A DNA stretch of 51,288 nucleotides, taken from Paludibacteraceae bacterium. Its GTDB lineage: Bacteria > Bacteroidota > Bacteroidia > Bacteroidales > Paludibacteraceae. The position numbers were made by a program, and so were the translations under genes. The DNA is taken from assembly GCA_017559505.1 (NCBI GenBank), contig JAFYSF010000002.1:1-51288 (forward strand). The letters run 5' to 3'. Each line of letters opens with the position of its first letter. Position 1 is the stretch's first letter. Below are positions 36,008 to 45,053 of this stretch, piece by piece. Below the pieces are notes generated by a model. That model searched no databases. It had not been told where the DNA came from and saw only the letters and a list, made by a program, of their open reading frames with translations.

Positions 36008-36646
36008 ATGACCCTAAAAGAACGATACAACAACGTACTCCAATACTTCGTTGACATCAACGCCAACGACAAACCCGAACTAATATACCGCGACGAATTT
36101 TCGCTACTCGTTGCCGTAATTCTCAGTGCCCAATGCACCGACAAGCGCGTCAATATGGTTACGCCTGCCCTCATCGACGCCTATCCTACTGCCGAGGCAA
36201 TGGCTAAAGCCTCGGTCGATGACATACTGAATTACATAAAATCAGTGTCGTACCCCAATGCCAAAGCCCGCCACCTACAAGGTATGGCACAAGCACTTGT
36301 CGAACATTTCAATGGCATAGTGCCCTCAACCACCGAGGAACTCACCACTCTGCCAGGCGTAGGTCGCAAGACTGCCAACGTCATCACTGCCGTCTGTTTC
36401 GGTCAACCCACTATGGCAGTCGACACCCACGTATTCCGTGTAGCCAACCGCATCGGACTAACCAACAATAGTCGCACCCCGCTCGAAACCGAACGCACTC
36501 TAATCCGTCACATACCCGAAGAATTAGTCCCTCGAGCTCACCATTGGCTCATCTTGCATGGTCGCTACGTATGCACAGCACGTACTCCAAAATGCTCTGA
36601 ATGTGGCATCAAACAATTTTGCAAATATTATAGCAAAAACAGCTAA
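36008..36646 (+). CDS. nth: Endonuclease III (DNA glycosylase/AP lyase)
   Basis: 212 residues from ATG 36008; the upstream open frame is encoded by the repeat element and is rejected. Helix-hairpin-helix LPGVGRKTANVI with the catalytic Lys, the catalytic Asp in AVDTHVFRVANR, and the C-terminal iron-sulfur loop C-x6-C-x2-C-x5-C (CTARTPKCSECGIKQFC). It removes oxidised pyrimidines. Monocistronic. Confidence 0.96.
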   Translation: MTLKERYNNVLQYFVDINANDKPELIYRDEFSLLVAVILSAQCTDKRVNMVTPALIDAYPTAEAMAKASVDDILNYIKSVSYPNAKARHLQGMAQALVEHFNGIVPSTTEELTTLPGVGRKTANVITAVCFGQPTMAVDTHVFRVANRIGLTNNSRTPLETERTLIRHIPEELVPRAHHWLILHGRYVCTARTPKCSECGIKQFCKYYSKNS

Positions 36647-36663
36647 ATCTTAAAATAATTTCC

Positions 36664-36671
36664 TATCTTTG
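36664..36671 (+). promoter_or_regulatory. -7 box for the K+ uptake genes
   Basis: TATCTTTG followed by CAAAATAA, 39 bp before the ATG at 36711. Confidence 0.75.
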
Positions 36672-36710
36672 CAAAATAATCTAACCACTGAAAATCTACC
36701 CTATATCACC

Positions 36711-38573
36711 ATGAAAGAACGAATTATAGGTCTTTACAAATCTATCGTTATGCGATTGCAACTGATGCTATCGCCGGTGATGTCTTGGATTTTCAATGCG
36801 GTTTCGCTAATCAATGCACTAACTTCGGTAGTTGTCATTGCCTTTCTAATCTATGCACTCGGCTTTCTCGTTGCTTTCGACAAAGCCATTCCGCAAACTC
36901 TATTTCTATTCTCTTTCTACTCTTTCTTTTGCGAATACACATTTAATTTATTCAAACATATTAGGTCGCATTATAAATCCACCAACACAAAATATAAAGC
37001 AAAGAAAAAAATCACCCCAATATTCCTAATTCTCTATAGCATAATAATCACATTGTCAGTTGTATGGCTGCTCCCTACCGAATGGCTCGAAAAATATTGG
37101 TCGCTATTTAACATCCTACGCCACAACTACCTAATGATTGTCATCGTGGCAATAGAAGCCCTACTGAAACTATCAGCTGTAATAACCCACTCTTTATCAA
37201 GCAAAATATCACCAAGCTGGATTATGGTGGGTAGCTTCATGGCTATGATTATCATAGGCACCGGTCTGCTTCTCCTCCCTCGCGCCACAGTAGATGGAAT
37301 ATCATTTTTCGATGCACTATTCACAGCCACAAGTGCCGTATGCGTGACGGGACTAACAACTATCAACGTAGCCACTACATTCACAACCGTAGGACATATT
37401 ATAATCCTCATGCTAATCCAATTAGGAGGTATTGGAATAATGACATTTACATCATTCTTCGGACTAATGTTCGCTGGCAAGCATCCATCACAAAACAAGA
37501 TGCTCATCAAAGACCTCATTGACCCAGAGAATAGTGTTTCACAAATATTCACTACACTGCGCAACATCATACTAATCACCCTATCCGTAGAACTATTAGG
37601 TGCTCTATTCATCTACGAAGCAATGGGCAACTATAGCTTATATGGCGCATTTGTAGCCATATTCCACTCAATATCAGCATTCTGTAATGCTGGTTTTTCT
37701 ACTCTCGACACAGGACTATTCCACCCCGATTTCCGCAACAACTATCTGCTATTAAACTCATTATCGTGGCTAATCATTTTCGGTGGTATTGGTTTCCCTA
37801 TCCTCTTTAATATTTGGCAATGGATTAAACAACGTTGCTTGCAACTCTATGATGCTATATTTCATCGCAGTAAACGTATGTTCGACCACAAGGCTCGCAC
37901 TCTGACATCAAACACCGTAATTGCTGTTATAATGACTATAGTACTTGTTGTGGGTGGCACCATGCTCTTTTTCCTCACTGAATACAACAATATTTTGCAC
38001 GACGACACTACTTTTTTCGGCAAACTCTCAACATCATTATTCCTTGCCACTGTGCCTCGCACTGCAGGATTCTCTTCTTTCAGTATGAGCTCATTGACCA
38101 ACATCTCGCTGATAATAATGCTTATATATATGTGGATAGGAGGCTCGCCAATGTCAACAGCAGGAGGTATTAAAACCACCACATTTGCTATAGCTTTGCT
38201 CAACGTAATCAACACATTACGAGGTCGCGACCATATTGAAATACGCCAACGCACTATTGCCAAACAGTCTATCAATCGAGCATTTATCATCATCTTTTCA
38301 TCGCTCATAGTAGTCGCATTTGGCACAATAATACTCTCTATTTTCGAACCAACATTACCTACTCAATATGCTATCTTCGAAGTAGTTGCAGCATTTACTA
38401 CTGTTGGACTATCGCTCAACATCACAGCATCATTATCCGTTGCGAGCAAAATAACTATACTACTCATAATGTTTATCGGCCGTTTAGGCACAATTACTGT
38501 ACTTTCATGTTTTATAACAAATAAAGGCTCTCAATTTTATCAATACCCAACAGAACACATTCCAATTAGTTAA
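36711..38573 (+). CDS. TrkH/KtrB-family potassium uptake channel subunit
   Basis: 620 residues from ATG 36711 (MKERIIGLYKS), chosen because the -7 box lies just upstream and would be inside a longer frame. About four extra N-terminal spans (1-180) precede the usual four MPM repeats with selectivity-filter-like loops: FTATSAVCVTGLTT, SISAFCNAGFSTL, VPRTAGFSSF and EVVAAFTTVGLSL. It forms the ion path of a K+ transporter and needs the cytosolic RCK subunit encoded next. The stop codon is followed at once by a heptamer array. Confidence 0.92.
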   Translation: MKERIIGLYKSIVMRLQLMLSPVMSWIFNAVSLINALTSVVVIAFLIYALGFLVAFDKAIPQTLFLFSFYSFFCEYTFNLFKHIRSHYKSTNTKYKAKKKITPIFLILYSIIITLSVVWLLPTEWLEKYWSLFNILRHNYLMIVIVAIEALLKLSAVITHSLSSKISPSWIMVGSFMAMIIIGTGLLLLPRATVDGISFFDALFTATSAVCVTGLTTINVATTFTTVGHIIILMLIQLGGIGIMTFTSFFGLMFAGKHPSQNKMLIKDLIDPENSVSQIFTTLRNIILITLSVELLGALFIYEAMGNYSLYGAFVAIFHSISAFCNAGFSTLDTGLFHPDFRNNYLLLNSLSWLIIFGGIGFPILFNIWQWIKQRCLQLYDAIFHRSKRMFDHKARTLTSNTVIAVIMTIVLVVGGTMLFFLTEYNNILHDDTTFFGKLSTSLFLATVPRTAGFSSFSMSSLTNISLIIMLIYMWIGGSPMSTAGGIKTTTFAIALLNVINTLRGRDHIEIRQRTIAKQSINRAFIIIFSSLIVVAFGTIILSIFEPTLPTQYAIFEVVAAFTTVGLSLNITASLSVASKITILLIMFIGRLGTITVLSCFITNKGSQFYQYPTEHIPIS

Positions 38574-38601
38574 TAGATAACAGAGTACAGATAATAGATA
38601 A
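38574..38601. repeat. Heptamer array TAGATAA/CAGATAA x4
   Basis: Units TAGATAA, CAGAGTA, CAGATAA, TAGATAA directly after the stop codon; this is the inverse of the ATCTGTA family. Confidence 0.88.
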
Positions 38602-38629
38602 TGGTTAAATCCGGAGGTCTATCTGAAGA

Positions 38630-38650
38630 CCGTTGACTGTTGTCTGTTGA
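38630..38650. repeat. Heptamer array CCGTTGA/CTGTTGA x3
   Basis: Units CCGTTGA, CTGTTGT, CTGTTGA, 17 bp before the next ATG; same family as 19586-19613. Confidence 0.88.
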
Positions 38651-38666
38651 CTATAAAAATTTAACT

Positions 38667-39356
38667 ATGAATTACTTAATTATCGGACTTGGCAATTTTG
38701 GTGTAGCATTAGCTACTCGACTCACCACAATGGGACATGATGTTTGTGGTGTAGATGCCGATATGCGCATCGTAGAAGAATATAAGTCACAAATTACCAC
38801 CACTATATGTGTCAATATCATCGACCAAGTGTCAATAAAAGCACTACCTCTCGACGATACTGACGTAGTTGTCGTATCGTTAGGCAACCATATAGGCGAA
38901 TCAATCGTAATCGTTACGTTGCTCAAACAAGCTGGAATTAAACATATTATAGCTCGAGCTATAAATCCAATGCACCGCACTATATTAGAAACAATTGGTG
39001 TTAATGAAATTATCGAACCCGAAAAAATCATAGCTGACATTTGGTCATATTCTTCAGAAGCAGAGAAAATCAAAGGAATATACATAGTTGATAACAACTA
39101 CCAAATTGTAGAGAGCCAAATACCTGAAATTCTTAAAGGACAAAGCCTTTCAGAAGCAAATATAGAAGAAACATTCGGCGTGAAACTCATTGCCGTAAAA
39201 CGCCGTCGCTCTAAATTCAATTTTCTCGGCTCTCGCGAATTAGAATATGAAGTAGTAAATACCAATGAAGAACCAGATTATCGCTTTTCAGCCAACGACC
39301 AAATAGTCATTTATGGCTCAACACGAGAACTCGACCGTTTCAAAAAACAACTTTAA
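38667..39356 (+). CDS. TrkA/KtrA-type RCK regulator of K+ uptake
   Basis: 229 residues from ATG 38667. N-terminal Rossmann RCK domain with GLGNFG (7-12) and an acidic end of strand 2 (CGVDADMRIVEEY), followed by a C-terminal TrkA_C-like domain (LKGQSLSEANIEE, then NDQIVIYGSTRELDRFKKQL). A single RCK unit of this size matches KtrA rather than the double-unit TrkA of E. coli. It binds nucleotides and gates the channel encoded upstream. It is joined to tadA by a 2-bp gap. Confidence 0.93.
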   Translation: MNYLIIGLGNFGVALATRLTTMGHDVCGVDADMRIVEEYKSQITTTICVNIIDQVSIKALPLDDTDVVVVSLGNHIGESIVIVTLLKQAGIKHIIARAINPMHRTILETIGVNEIIEPEKIIADIWSYSSEAEKIKGIYIVDNNYQIVESQIPEILKGQSLSEANIEETFGVKLIAVKRRRSKFNFLGSRELEYEVVNTNEEPDYRFSANDQIVIYGSTRELDRFKKQL

Positions 39357-39358
39357 CT

Positions 39359-39793
39359 ATGACTGACGAATTATACATGCGCCAAGCCTTGAATGAGGCT
39401 CAAGAAGCATATAATCAAGGCGAAATACCCGTAGGAGCAGTGATTGTATGGAACAACCGCATAATTGCCCGCGCACACAATCTTACTGAAACTCTCCACG
39501 ATGTAACAGCACATGCCGAAATGCAAGCCATCACAGCAGCAGCTAATATTATGGGAGGCAAATATCTAAAAGATTGCACTCTATACGTTACGCTCGAACC
39601 TTGCATCATGTGTGCTGGAGCATTAGGTTGGAGTCAGATATCACGCATCGTGTATGGTGCCGCCGACCCAAAACGAGGCTACTCTACCTTCTCGCCCAAT
39701 GCATTACATCCCAAAACAGAAGTAGTATCAGGTGTTCTTGCTGACGAAGCACTCAACCTTATGCAGTCATTCTTTGCTGAACGCCGAAAATAA
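39359..39793 (+). CDS. tadA: tRNA adenosine-34 deaminase
   Basis: 144 residues. The zinc deaminase motif is intact: HAE (H52, E54) and PCIMC (C82, C85). It converts A34 to inosine in tRNA-Arg(ACG). The start is 2 bp after the K+ regulator's stop, and yfiC follows after 18 bp. Confidence 0.95.
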   Translation: MTDELYMRQALNEAQEAYNQGEIPVGAVIVWNNRIIARAHNLTETLHDVTAHAEMQAITAAANIMGGKYLKDCTLYVTLEPCIMCAGALGWSQISRIVYGAADPKRGYSTFSPNALHPKTEVVSGVLADEALNLMQSFFAERRK

Positions 39794-39811
39794 TTTTCAA
39801 AAGAGACATCA

Positions 39812-40543
39812 ATGTTCAAATTCAAACAATTCACTATACATCAAGACCGCACAGCCATGAAAGTAGGCACCGATGGTGTTCTTCTCGGCGCATGGGCTCC
39901 AATCCTATCCTCTACCCACCGATTACTCGACATTGGCACAGGTACAGGCTTAATAGCCTTAATGTTAGCACAAAGAATACTCGATCAAAACAATAATTCT
40001 ACTTTCAAAATAGATGCTATTGATATAGACCAATTATCAATCGAACAAGCTGCAGAGAATATCAATAATAGTCCATTCGCTGAGTTTATTACCACCCATT
40101 TCACAGCCATTCAAAATTATTCGCCTACGGAAAAATATGATACAATAGTGTGCAATCCACCATATTTCGTTGCATCACTCAAATGCCCAGATGCAAATCG
40201 CACACAAGCACGCCACACCGACTCCCTATCGTTTGACGACCTACTACAACACTCCTCCCGCCTACTCAACGACGAAGGAACTCTATCTGTAATACTACCC
40301 GTCAACGAAGGAAATCAACTAATTCAATTAGCATCGCAATATGGATTTTCATTAGCCAAACTGGTGCATATACACCCTACTCCAACCTCCGACCCCAAAC
40401 GACTACTTATGCACTTCACAAAGCAACCCGCCAACAGCATACAATCCCCTATTGAAGAATCACAACTTACTATCGAACTTGCACGACATCAATATACACC
40501 AGAGTACACCGCTCTTACTCGTGATTTTTATCTTAAAATGTAA
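39812..40543 (+). CDS. yfiC: tRNA1(Val) A37 N6-methyltransferase
   Basis: 243 residues. Substrate-entry signature FKFKQFTIHQDRTAMKVGTD, SAM motif I LLDIGTGTGLIALMLAQR (39-56) and the N6-adenine methylase motif NPPYF (115-119), followed by ARHTDSLSFDDLL. The family methylates A37 of tRNA1(Val). It is the last gene of the run starting with the K+ channel, adjacent to another tRNA modification gene, tadA. Confidence 0.92.
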   Translation: MFKFKQFTIHQDRTAMKVGTDGVLLGAWAPILSSTHRLLDIGTGTGLIALMLAQRILDQNNNSTFKIDAIDIDQLSIEQAAENINNSPFAEFITTHFTAIQNYSPTEKYDTIVCNPPYFVASLKCPDANRTQARHTDSLSFDDLLQHSSRLLNDEGTLSVILPVNEGNQLIQLASQYGFSLAKLVHIHPTPTSDPKRLLMHFTKQPANSIQSPIEESQLTIELARHQYTPEYTALTRDFYLKM

Positions 40544-40565
40544 CCCATTATATTAAATATTTTTG

Positions 40566-40573
40566 TATCTTTG
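40566..40573 (+). promoter_or_regulatory. -7 box for rpe
   Basis: TATCTTTG followed by CAAATC. The leader downstream is made almost wholly of heptamers. Confidence 0.75.
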
Positions 40574-40581
40574 CAAATCAA

Positions 40582-40623
40582 TACATTATACATTATAGAC
40601 TAATCACTATTAACTATTAACTA
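40582..40623. repeat. Heptamer array x6, rpe leader
   Basis: Units TACATTA, TACATTA, TAGACTA, ATCACTA, TTAACTA, TTAACTA; two bases then separate the array from the ATG. The last three units are the inverse of the ATTAGTT family. Confidence 0.9.
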
Positions 40624-40625
40624 AT

Positions 40626-41270
40626 ATGAAACTTCTCTCTCCATCACTACTATCTGCCAATTTTGGCAATCTCGAACGCGACATTGAACTCATCAACAAA
40701 AGTAACGCAGATTGGTTGCACATTGATATTATGGATGGCGTATTCGTACCTAATATTTCGTTCGGTTTTCCTGTATTGAAATATGTAAAACAACTCTGCA
40801 CTAAACCATTAGATGTGCATTTAATGATTGTTGAACCAGACAAATTCATCAACGAAGTGAAAGAGACAGGTGCAATAATGATGAACGTACACTACGAAGC
40901 ATGCACTCACCTCCACCGCACAATCCAACGCATTCACGATGCAGGCATGCAAGCAGGTGTTACACTTAATCCACACACACCAGTCGAAGTACTCGAAGAT
41001 ATCGTGGCTGATGTAGAAATGGTGTTGCTCATGAGCGTAAACCCTGGTTTTGGTGGACAAAAATTCATTGAAAATACTTACGACAAAATCCGCCGTCTCC
41101 GTGCAATGATTGACCGCAAAGGATGCAAAACACTCATCCAAGTTGATGGTGGCGTAAATCTCAAAAATGCAGCTGCGCTCTACGAAGCTGGTGCCGACTG
41201 TCTTGTTGCAGGTAATGCAGTATTCTCTGCCGACGATATGGTAGCCACTATAGCAGAACTAAAAAAATAA
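40626..41270 (+). CDS. rpe: Ribulose-phosphate 3-epimerase
   Basis: 214 residues, normal length. LSPSLLSANFGNL, HIDIMDGVFVPNISFG, HLMIVEPDKFI, MSVNPGFGGQKFI and IQVDGGVNLKNA cover the metal and catalytic residues of the TIM barrel. It interconverts ribulose-5-P and xylulose-5-P. Confidence 0.97.
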   Translation: MKLLSPSLLSANFGNLERDIELINKSNADWLHIDIMDGVFVPNISFGFPVLKYVKQLCTKPLDVHLMIVEPDKFINEVKETGAIMMNVHYEACTHLHRTIQRIHDAGMQAGVTLNPHTPVEVLEDIVADVEMVLLMSVNPGFGGQKFIENTYDKIRRLRAMIDRKGCKTLIQVDGGVNLKNAAALYEAGADCLVAGNAVFSADDMVATIAELKK

Positions 41271-41309
41271 CATAAAAAACACAACCGTCAATATACCCCC
41301 AAAAATATA

Positions 41310-42437
41310 ATGGTAACAATACAAGAAGTAAAAACTCGCAAAGAACTACGCCAATTCATTCGCTTTGCTAACGAGCTTTACAAGGACAATGCATACTATA
41401 CACCATGTCTTGAGTTTGACGAGCTTAACACATTCAATACTAAGAAAAATCCAGCTCTCGACCACTCGAAGTTTGTCAATTTCTTAGCCTATAAAGATGG
41501 AAAAATAGTAGGTCGTATTTCTGCTATTATAAACGACTTAGCTAACGAACATTGGAATTGTAAAAAGGTGCGCTTTGGTTGGTTCGACTTTATCGACGAC
41601 TACGAAGTATCAAAAGCATTGCTCGATGCAGTTGCCGATTGGGGACGCAAAAACGGAATGACAGCAATGAATGGTCCTGTCGGTTTCACTGACTTTGACC
41701 ACCAAGGTCTCTTGCTCGAAGGCTACGACTACAGATCTCCAATGATAAGCCTATACAACTATCCTTACTATGTCGAGCACTTCGACAAATACGGTTTAGT
41801 TAAAGAGGCTGACTGGATAGAATTTTTGGTATCTACACCTCACGAAATACCAGAAAAAATGGAGCGTGTAGCCAAAATCGTAATGGAGAAATACAAAATA
41901 CGTATTGACAAAGTGCGCAGTGTCAAAGAGTTGAAAGAAAAATATGGATTCAGCTATTTCGATGTAATCGATGCTGCATACCAACCACTCTACAACTTCC
42001 AACCACTCACACAACGCCAAAAAGAGTATTATGCAGAGATGTATTTCCCACTAATCAACTTCGATTTCATAACAATCGCAATCAACGAACAAAACGAAAT
42101 CGTAGGCGTTGGTATAGGTATGCCTGATATATCTGAAGCACTACAAGAAACTCGTGGCAAACTATTCCCATTTGGATGGATTAAACTCCTCAAAGCATTG
42201 AAAGCAAAACAAATGGAGACATTCAATCTCTTGCTAATTGCAGTGCGCCCAGACTATCAGAACAAAGGCGTCAATGCTCTCTTCTTCTACGACCAAATAC
42301 CTTATTTCCAAAAATATGGTATAAAATACACCGAAACGACAGCTATACTCGAAGAGAACTCTAAAAATCAAGCAAACTTCTCATACTTCGAAACTAAGCA
42401 ACACAAACGCCGTCGTGCCTACATAAAACAACTATAG
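41310..42437 (+). CDS. GNAT-like acetyltransferase-fold protein
   Basis: 375 residues, no signal peptide or membrane span. The C-terminal half shows a GNAT-like pattern: FITIAINEQNEIVGVGIGMPD, then LLIAVRPDYQNKGVNALFF (acetyl-CoA loop) and YFQKYGIKYTETTAILEEN. The N-terminal half also contains an acetyltransferase-like segment (NFLAYKDGKIVGRISAIIN), suggesting two tandem GNAT-type modules. Substrate unknown. It is closed by the strong terminator at 42478-42514. Confidence 0.75.
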   Translation: MVTIQEVKTRKELRQFIRFANELYKDNAYYTPCLEFDELNTFNTKKNPALDHSKFVNFLAYKDGKIVGRISAIINDLANEHWNCKKVRFGWFDFIDDYEVSKALLDAVADWGRKNGMTAMNGPVGFTDFDHQGLLLEGYDYRSPMISLYNYPYYVEHFDKYGLVKEADWIEFLVSTPHEIPEKMERVAKIVMEKYKIRIDKVRSVKELKEKYGFSYFDVIDAAYQPLYNFQPLTQRQKEYYAEMYFPLINFDFITIAINEQNEIVGVGIGMPDISEALQETRGKLFPFGWIKLLKALKAKQMETFNLLLIAVRPDYQNKGVNALFFYDQIPYFQKYGIKYTETTAILEENSKNQANFSYFETKQHKRRRAYIKQL

Positions 42438-42459
42438 GAAACTTCTATTAAGGGGACTT
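42437..42459. repeat. Possible remnant of the MITE-like element ends
   Basis: AGGAAACTTCTAT is followed by TTAAGGGGACTT; both halves resemble the outer ends of the elements at 3774 and 14748, but collapsed together. Confidence 0.4.
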
Positions 42460-42477
42460 AAATATCTCAACAAGAAC

Positions 42478-42514
42478 AAAAACGCATTCTGCAAATCGTG
42501 CAGAATGCGTTTTT
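42478..42514. terminator. Bidirectional intrinsic terminator
   Basis: Perfect 16-bp stem AAAAACGCATTCTGCA/TGCAGAATGCGTTTTT with loop AATCG, between convergent genes. Confidence 0.93.
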
Positions 42515-42533
42515 GTTATATCCCATAAAATTC

Positions 42534-43994
42534 TCATCTCTCATACGCACCTAAGTCGGGCTTACCATCCACATTACGCTCTTTGCCATCAAGGTCGAAA
42601 GGATAAAGCGCAGACACACTTTCAGCTCCACAATCACGAGCATAGGAAAGAGAATCTAATCTGAAATTAAAATAACCCGTCTCAGCAATATTATTAATCG
42701 ATGTGTTTACAAACACAGTATCAATACCATTTCGCTCATTTTGCGACCTTGCCCAACGACATTCCACAAATCTATCGCTTTCCACTTGCTTTCCCTTAAT
42801 CAACGTATGCGATAACAACACATTATAGTCAGCCAACGAAGTAGTATCCTCGCCAAGTTCTAATTCCTCTCTGTTACCACCAAAAATAATACTATTTTCA
42901 ATAACAGCACTCGTCACAGGGAACGTCAAACGCACTCCATTTTGCATCACATAATTCAAGATACGCACCGAGGCATTCTTGCGCGAAGCGTAACGATAAT
43001 AATTAGCTATGGTAGTGTGAGCCATCTTCAAAGTACCCCCCAACTGAGCAATACACGACTCGCCACAATTGCTTATCTCCGAATTTTCAACCACCAAACT
43101 ACCCTGTTGAGAATAAACTCCATACGCCCCTGAATTATGCACAATCGAATTGCGCAACTCTAACACAGGCTCACTTCTATTTGCTCCAATGAGCAATATG
43201 CCCACACCTGCGCCACGCACATGCGTATTTTCTATAATATTGTGGGACTGAGCATTTTGCAAATAGATACCACCCCACTGATTAGGCATTTGGTCGTAAG
43301 GCGTTTCGTCAACATCATTTATACAATCAAATCTATCGCCTCGAATCACAATCGGATGTTCAAACGTACCTCTACACTCTAATTCGCCATCCACAATAAT
43401 ATTAGCCCCGCCATGCATATAAATTTGCGCACCCTCTGTTATTGTCAGTTTTGCACCCTCTGCAACATAGATATAATTGAACACCAACGCAGGACGAAGC
43501 GAATCTATCACAGCATCAGAAGTGTAGACCTTACTGTTAAATACATTAGCATCACTACCCACAGCCATCAATTTCACATCTTTCACCTTATTATTACACT
43601 CAAACAAAAGCGAATCAAACAGAACAATATAAGGCTCGCCACTGGTAGTTGGGGGCGTCATTTCCACAAACACAAAAAGCGAATCATGACCTTTAATCAT
43701 AATATCTTTCAAAACCTCACCCTTGCCGGCAATACGCCCATCTACATTAAATCTGAAATAAGAAGCCGAACCTCCTCCCATTCTGATAGAGGCTATATTC
43801 AGCGCATTCTTATTTTCATTATAAATCATAAATCTGCCCGTAGCCGACTGTTGCTCAGCAAACAGCGTATCCATAATGAGAGTGTCGCATGAAAACGTCA
43901 ATTCAAGTCCCTCGTCATAGCTCACATTCTCCTCTACGCAACTTGACAAACAAATTGCAACGACAACCGATATAAAAAATATTACTCGTTTCAT
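42534..43994 (-). CDS. Right-handed beta-helix lipoprotein
   Basis: 486 residues. The lipoprotein signal ends at lipobox LSSC (C19). Residues about 30-160 form a beta-sandwich-like N-terminal part; from about 175 come parallel beta-helix rungs (AEGAKLTITEGAQIYMHGGA, QNAQSHNIIENTHVRGAGVG, LELRNSIVHNSGAYGVYSQ, ENSEISNCGESC). The C-terminus DLDGKERNVDGKPDLGAYER is the closing motif common to such Bacteroidota surface proteins. Probably on the outer membrane; no catalytic residues could be named. It starts 12 bp after the barrel gene stop, so they are likely one operon. Confidence 0.85.
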   Translation of the reverse strand: MKRVIFFISVVVAICLSSCVEENVSYDEGLELTFSCDTLIMDTLFAEQQSATGRFMIYNENKNALNIASIRMGGGSASYFRFNVDGRIAGKGEVLKDIMIKGHDSLFVFVEMTPPTTSGEPYIVLFDSLLFECNNKVKDVKLMAVGSDANVFNSKVYTSDAVIDSLRPALVFNYIYVAEGAKLTITEGAQIYMHGGANIIVDGELECRGTFEHPIVIRGDRFDCINDVDETPYDQMPNQWGGIYLQNAQSHNIIENTHVRGAGVGILLIGANRSEPVLELRNSIVHNSGAYGVYSQQGSLVVENSEISNCGESCIAQLGGTLKMAHTTIANYYRYASRKNASVRILNYVMQNGVRLTFPVTSAVIENSIIFGGNREELELGEDTTSLADYNVLLSHTLIKGKQVESDRFVECRWARSQNERNGIDTVFVNTSINNIAETGYFNFRLDSLSYARDCGAESVSALYPFDLDGKERNVDGKPDLGAYER

Positions 43995-44006
43995 AGACTT
44001 AAAGCT

Positions 44007-44675
44007 TTATCTTCCAAACATAATGCCAACAAAAAATCTCGGTCCTGCAACGTAATCATCTGCCCAATTTGTTGCATTAAGCATATAATCAATCTTGGCA
44101 ACGAGGCTGATACGTTTGGTGAGAGAATACTCCATTCCTACAAATGGCACAATGGCAAGAAATGGATAATGACGATATGAAACATACTGATTTTCTACGA
44201 TATAGTCATTCGCCGCAGTATTCGCGCCTTTGTCAATCATAGCAATATGGGTATAAGAACCTCCACCCACTACACCTCCTGTAAAGATTGTAAACTTATT
44301 GATATGCCAATGCGAATCCAATAAAAGTCCACCCCATCCTATTTTAGCAGAACTGCCCTTCGGTTGATATTTCAAAGTAGAAACATAGCCCTCGATGCCA
44401 ACTCGCAAATATTGTCCAAAACCTACACGCAAAGCACCCCCAAGTCCCATACTTGCACCGCTCAACTTATCATATTGCCCCAATGGCAAACCCTCACTAT
44501 CTTGAAATTGGAAATCACGACTCTGAACATACCCCACATTATACATCATGCCACCTTGATAGCCATTGTACGCCATAGAATGACGTTTTTTCTCGGTATC
44601 TATTTCTGTATCAGTAGCAAATATATTTAATTCAAAAAATAAAATCGCAATAATTAACAAAAAAATTCTCTTCAT
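44007..44675 (-). CDS. Outer-membrane beta-barrel protein
   Basis: 222 residues with a signal peptide (about 1-20, ending at IFAT). The rest alternates hydrophobic and polar residues in strands (MMYNVGYVQSRDFQF, GALRVGFGQYLRVGIEGYVS, FTIFTGGVVGGGSYTHIA, RISLVAKIDYML) and ends in RFFVGIMFGR, as in small OmpA/OmpW-like barrels. Function unknown. It is first in a two-gene leftward operon with the beta-helix lipoprotein; the -7 box is at 44708-44715. Confidence 0.78.
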   Translation of the reverse strand: MKRIFLLIIAILFFELNIFATDTEIDTEKKRHSMAYNGYQGGMMYNVGYVQSRDFQFQDSEGLPLGQYDKLSGASMGLGGALRVGFGQYLRVGIEGYVSTLKYQPKGSSAKIGWGGLLLDSHWHINKFTIFTGGVVGGGSYTHIAMIDKGANTAANDYIVENQYVSYRHYPFLAIVPFVGMEYSLTKRISLVAKIDYMLNATNWADDYVAGPRFFVGIMFGR

Positions 44676-44707
44676 GCAGTTCTTTTTAATTATAAAATTA
44701 TAAACTA

Positions 44708-44715
44708 CAAAGTTA
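44708..44715 (-). promoter_or_regulatory. -7 box for the barrel gene
   Basis: TAACTTTG followed by TAGTTTAT on the minus strand, 33 bp before the ATG. Confidence 0.65.
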
Positions 44716-44791
44716 CTAATTTTAATCCAAACAACGTGTATTTTATCTATAAAAAAACGTAAATTTGATTAAATGGATTGTGCAGATTGCT

Positions 44792-44868
44792 TTATAGTAT
44801 ATTTATGGTATATTTATAGTATATTTATAGTATGTTTATAGTATATTTATCATATATTTATAGTATAT
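44792..44868. repeat. 11-bp tandem array TTATAGTATAT x7
   Basis: Seven units with a strict 11-bp period and few substitutions lie between the divergent barrel and padR genes. The period is close to one helical turn, so the A/T steps are on one face of the DNA. Confidence 0.92.
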
Positions 44869-44883
44869 TGAAGGTAAGTAGAG

Positions 44884-44918
44884 GGTAAGGAATAGGGAGC
44901 AGGGAGCAGGGAGTAAGG
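44884..44918. repeat. Heptamer array AGCAGGG family x5
   Basis: Units GGTAAGG, AATAGGG, AGCAGGG, AGCAGGG, AGTAAGG; the reverse complement of the TCCCTRC family at 27171-27219. Confidence 0.9.
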
Positions 44919-44998
44919 ATTTTTGTTTGAAACACTAAAAAATGTTAAAGCTATGATAATTTTAAGTATTATGTATTGCATAGTACAAAAATTTGTAG

Positions 44999-45006
44999 TA
45001 CCTTTG
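44999..45006 (+). promoter_or_regulatory. -7 box for padR-pspC
   Basis: TACCTTTG followed by CAAAAAAT, 47 bp before the padR ATG. Confidence 0.65.
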
Positions 45007-45053
45007 CAAAAAATTAATAACGATAGATACAAATAACCAAACATTATTATAAC

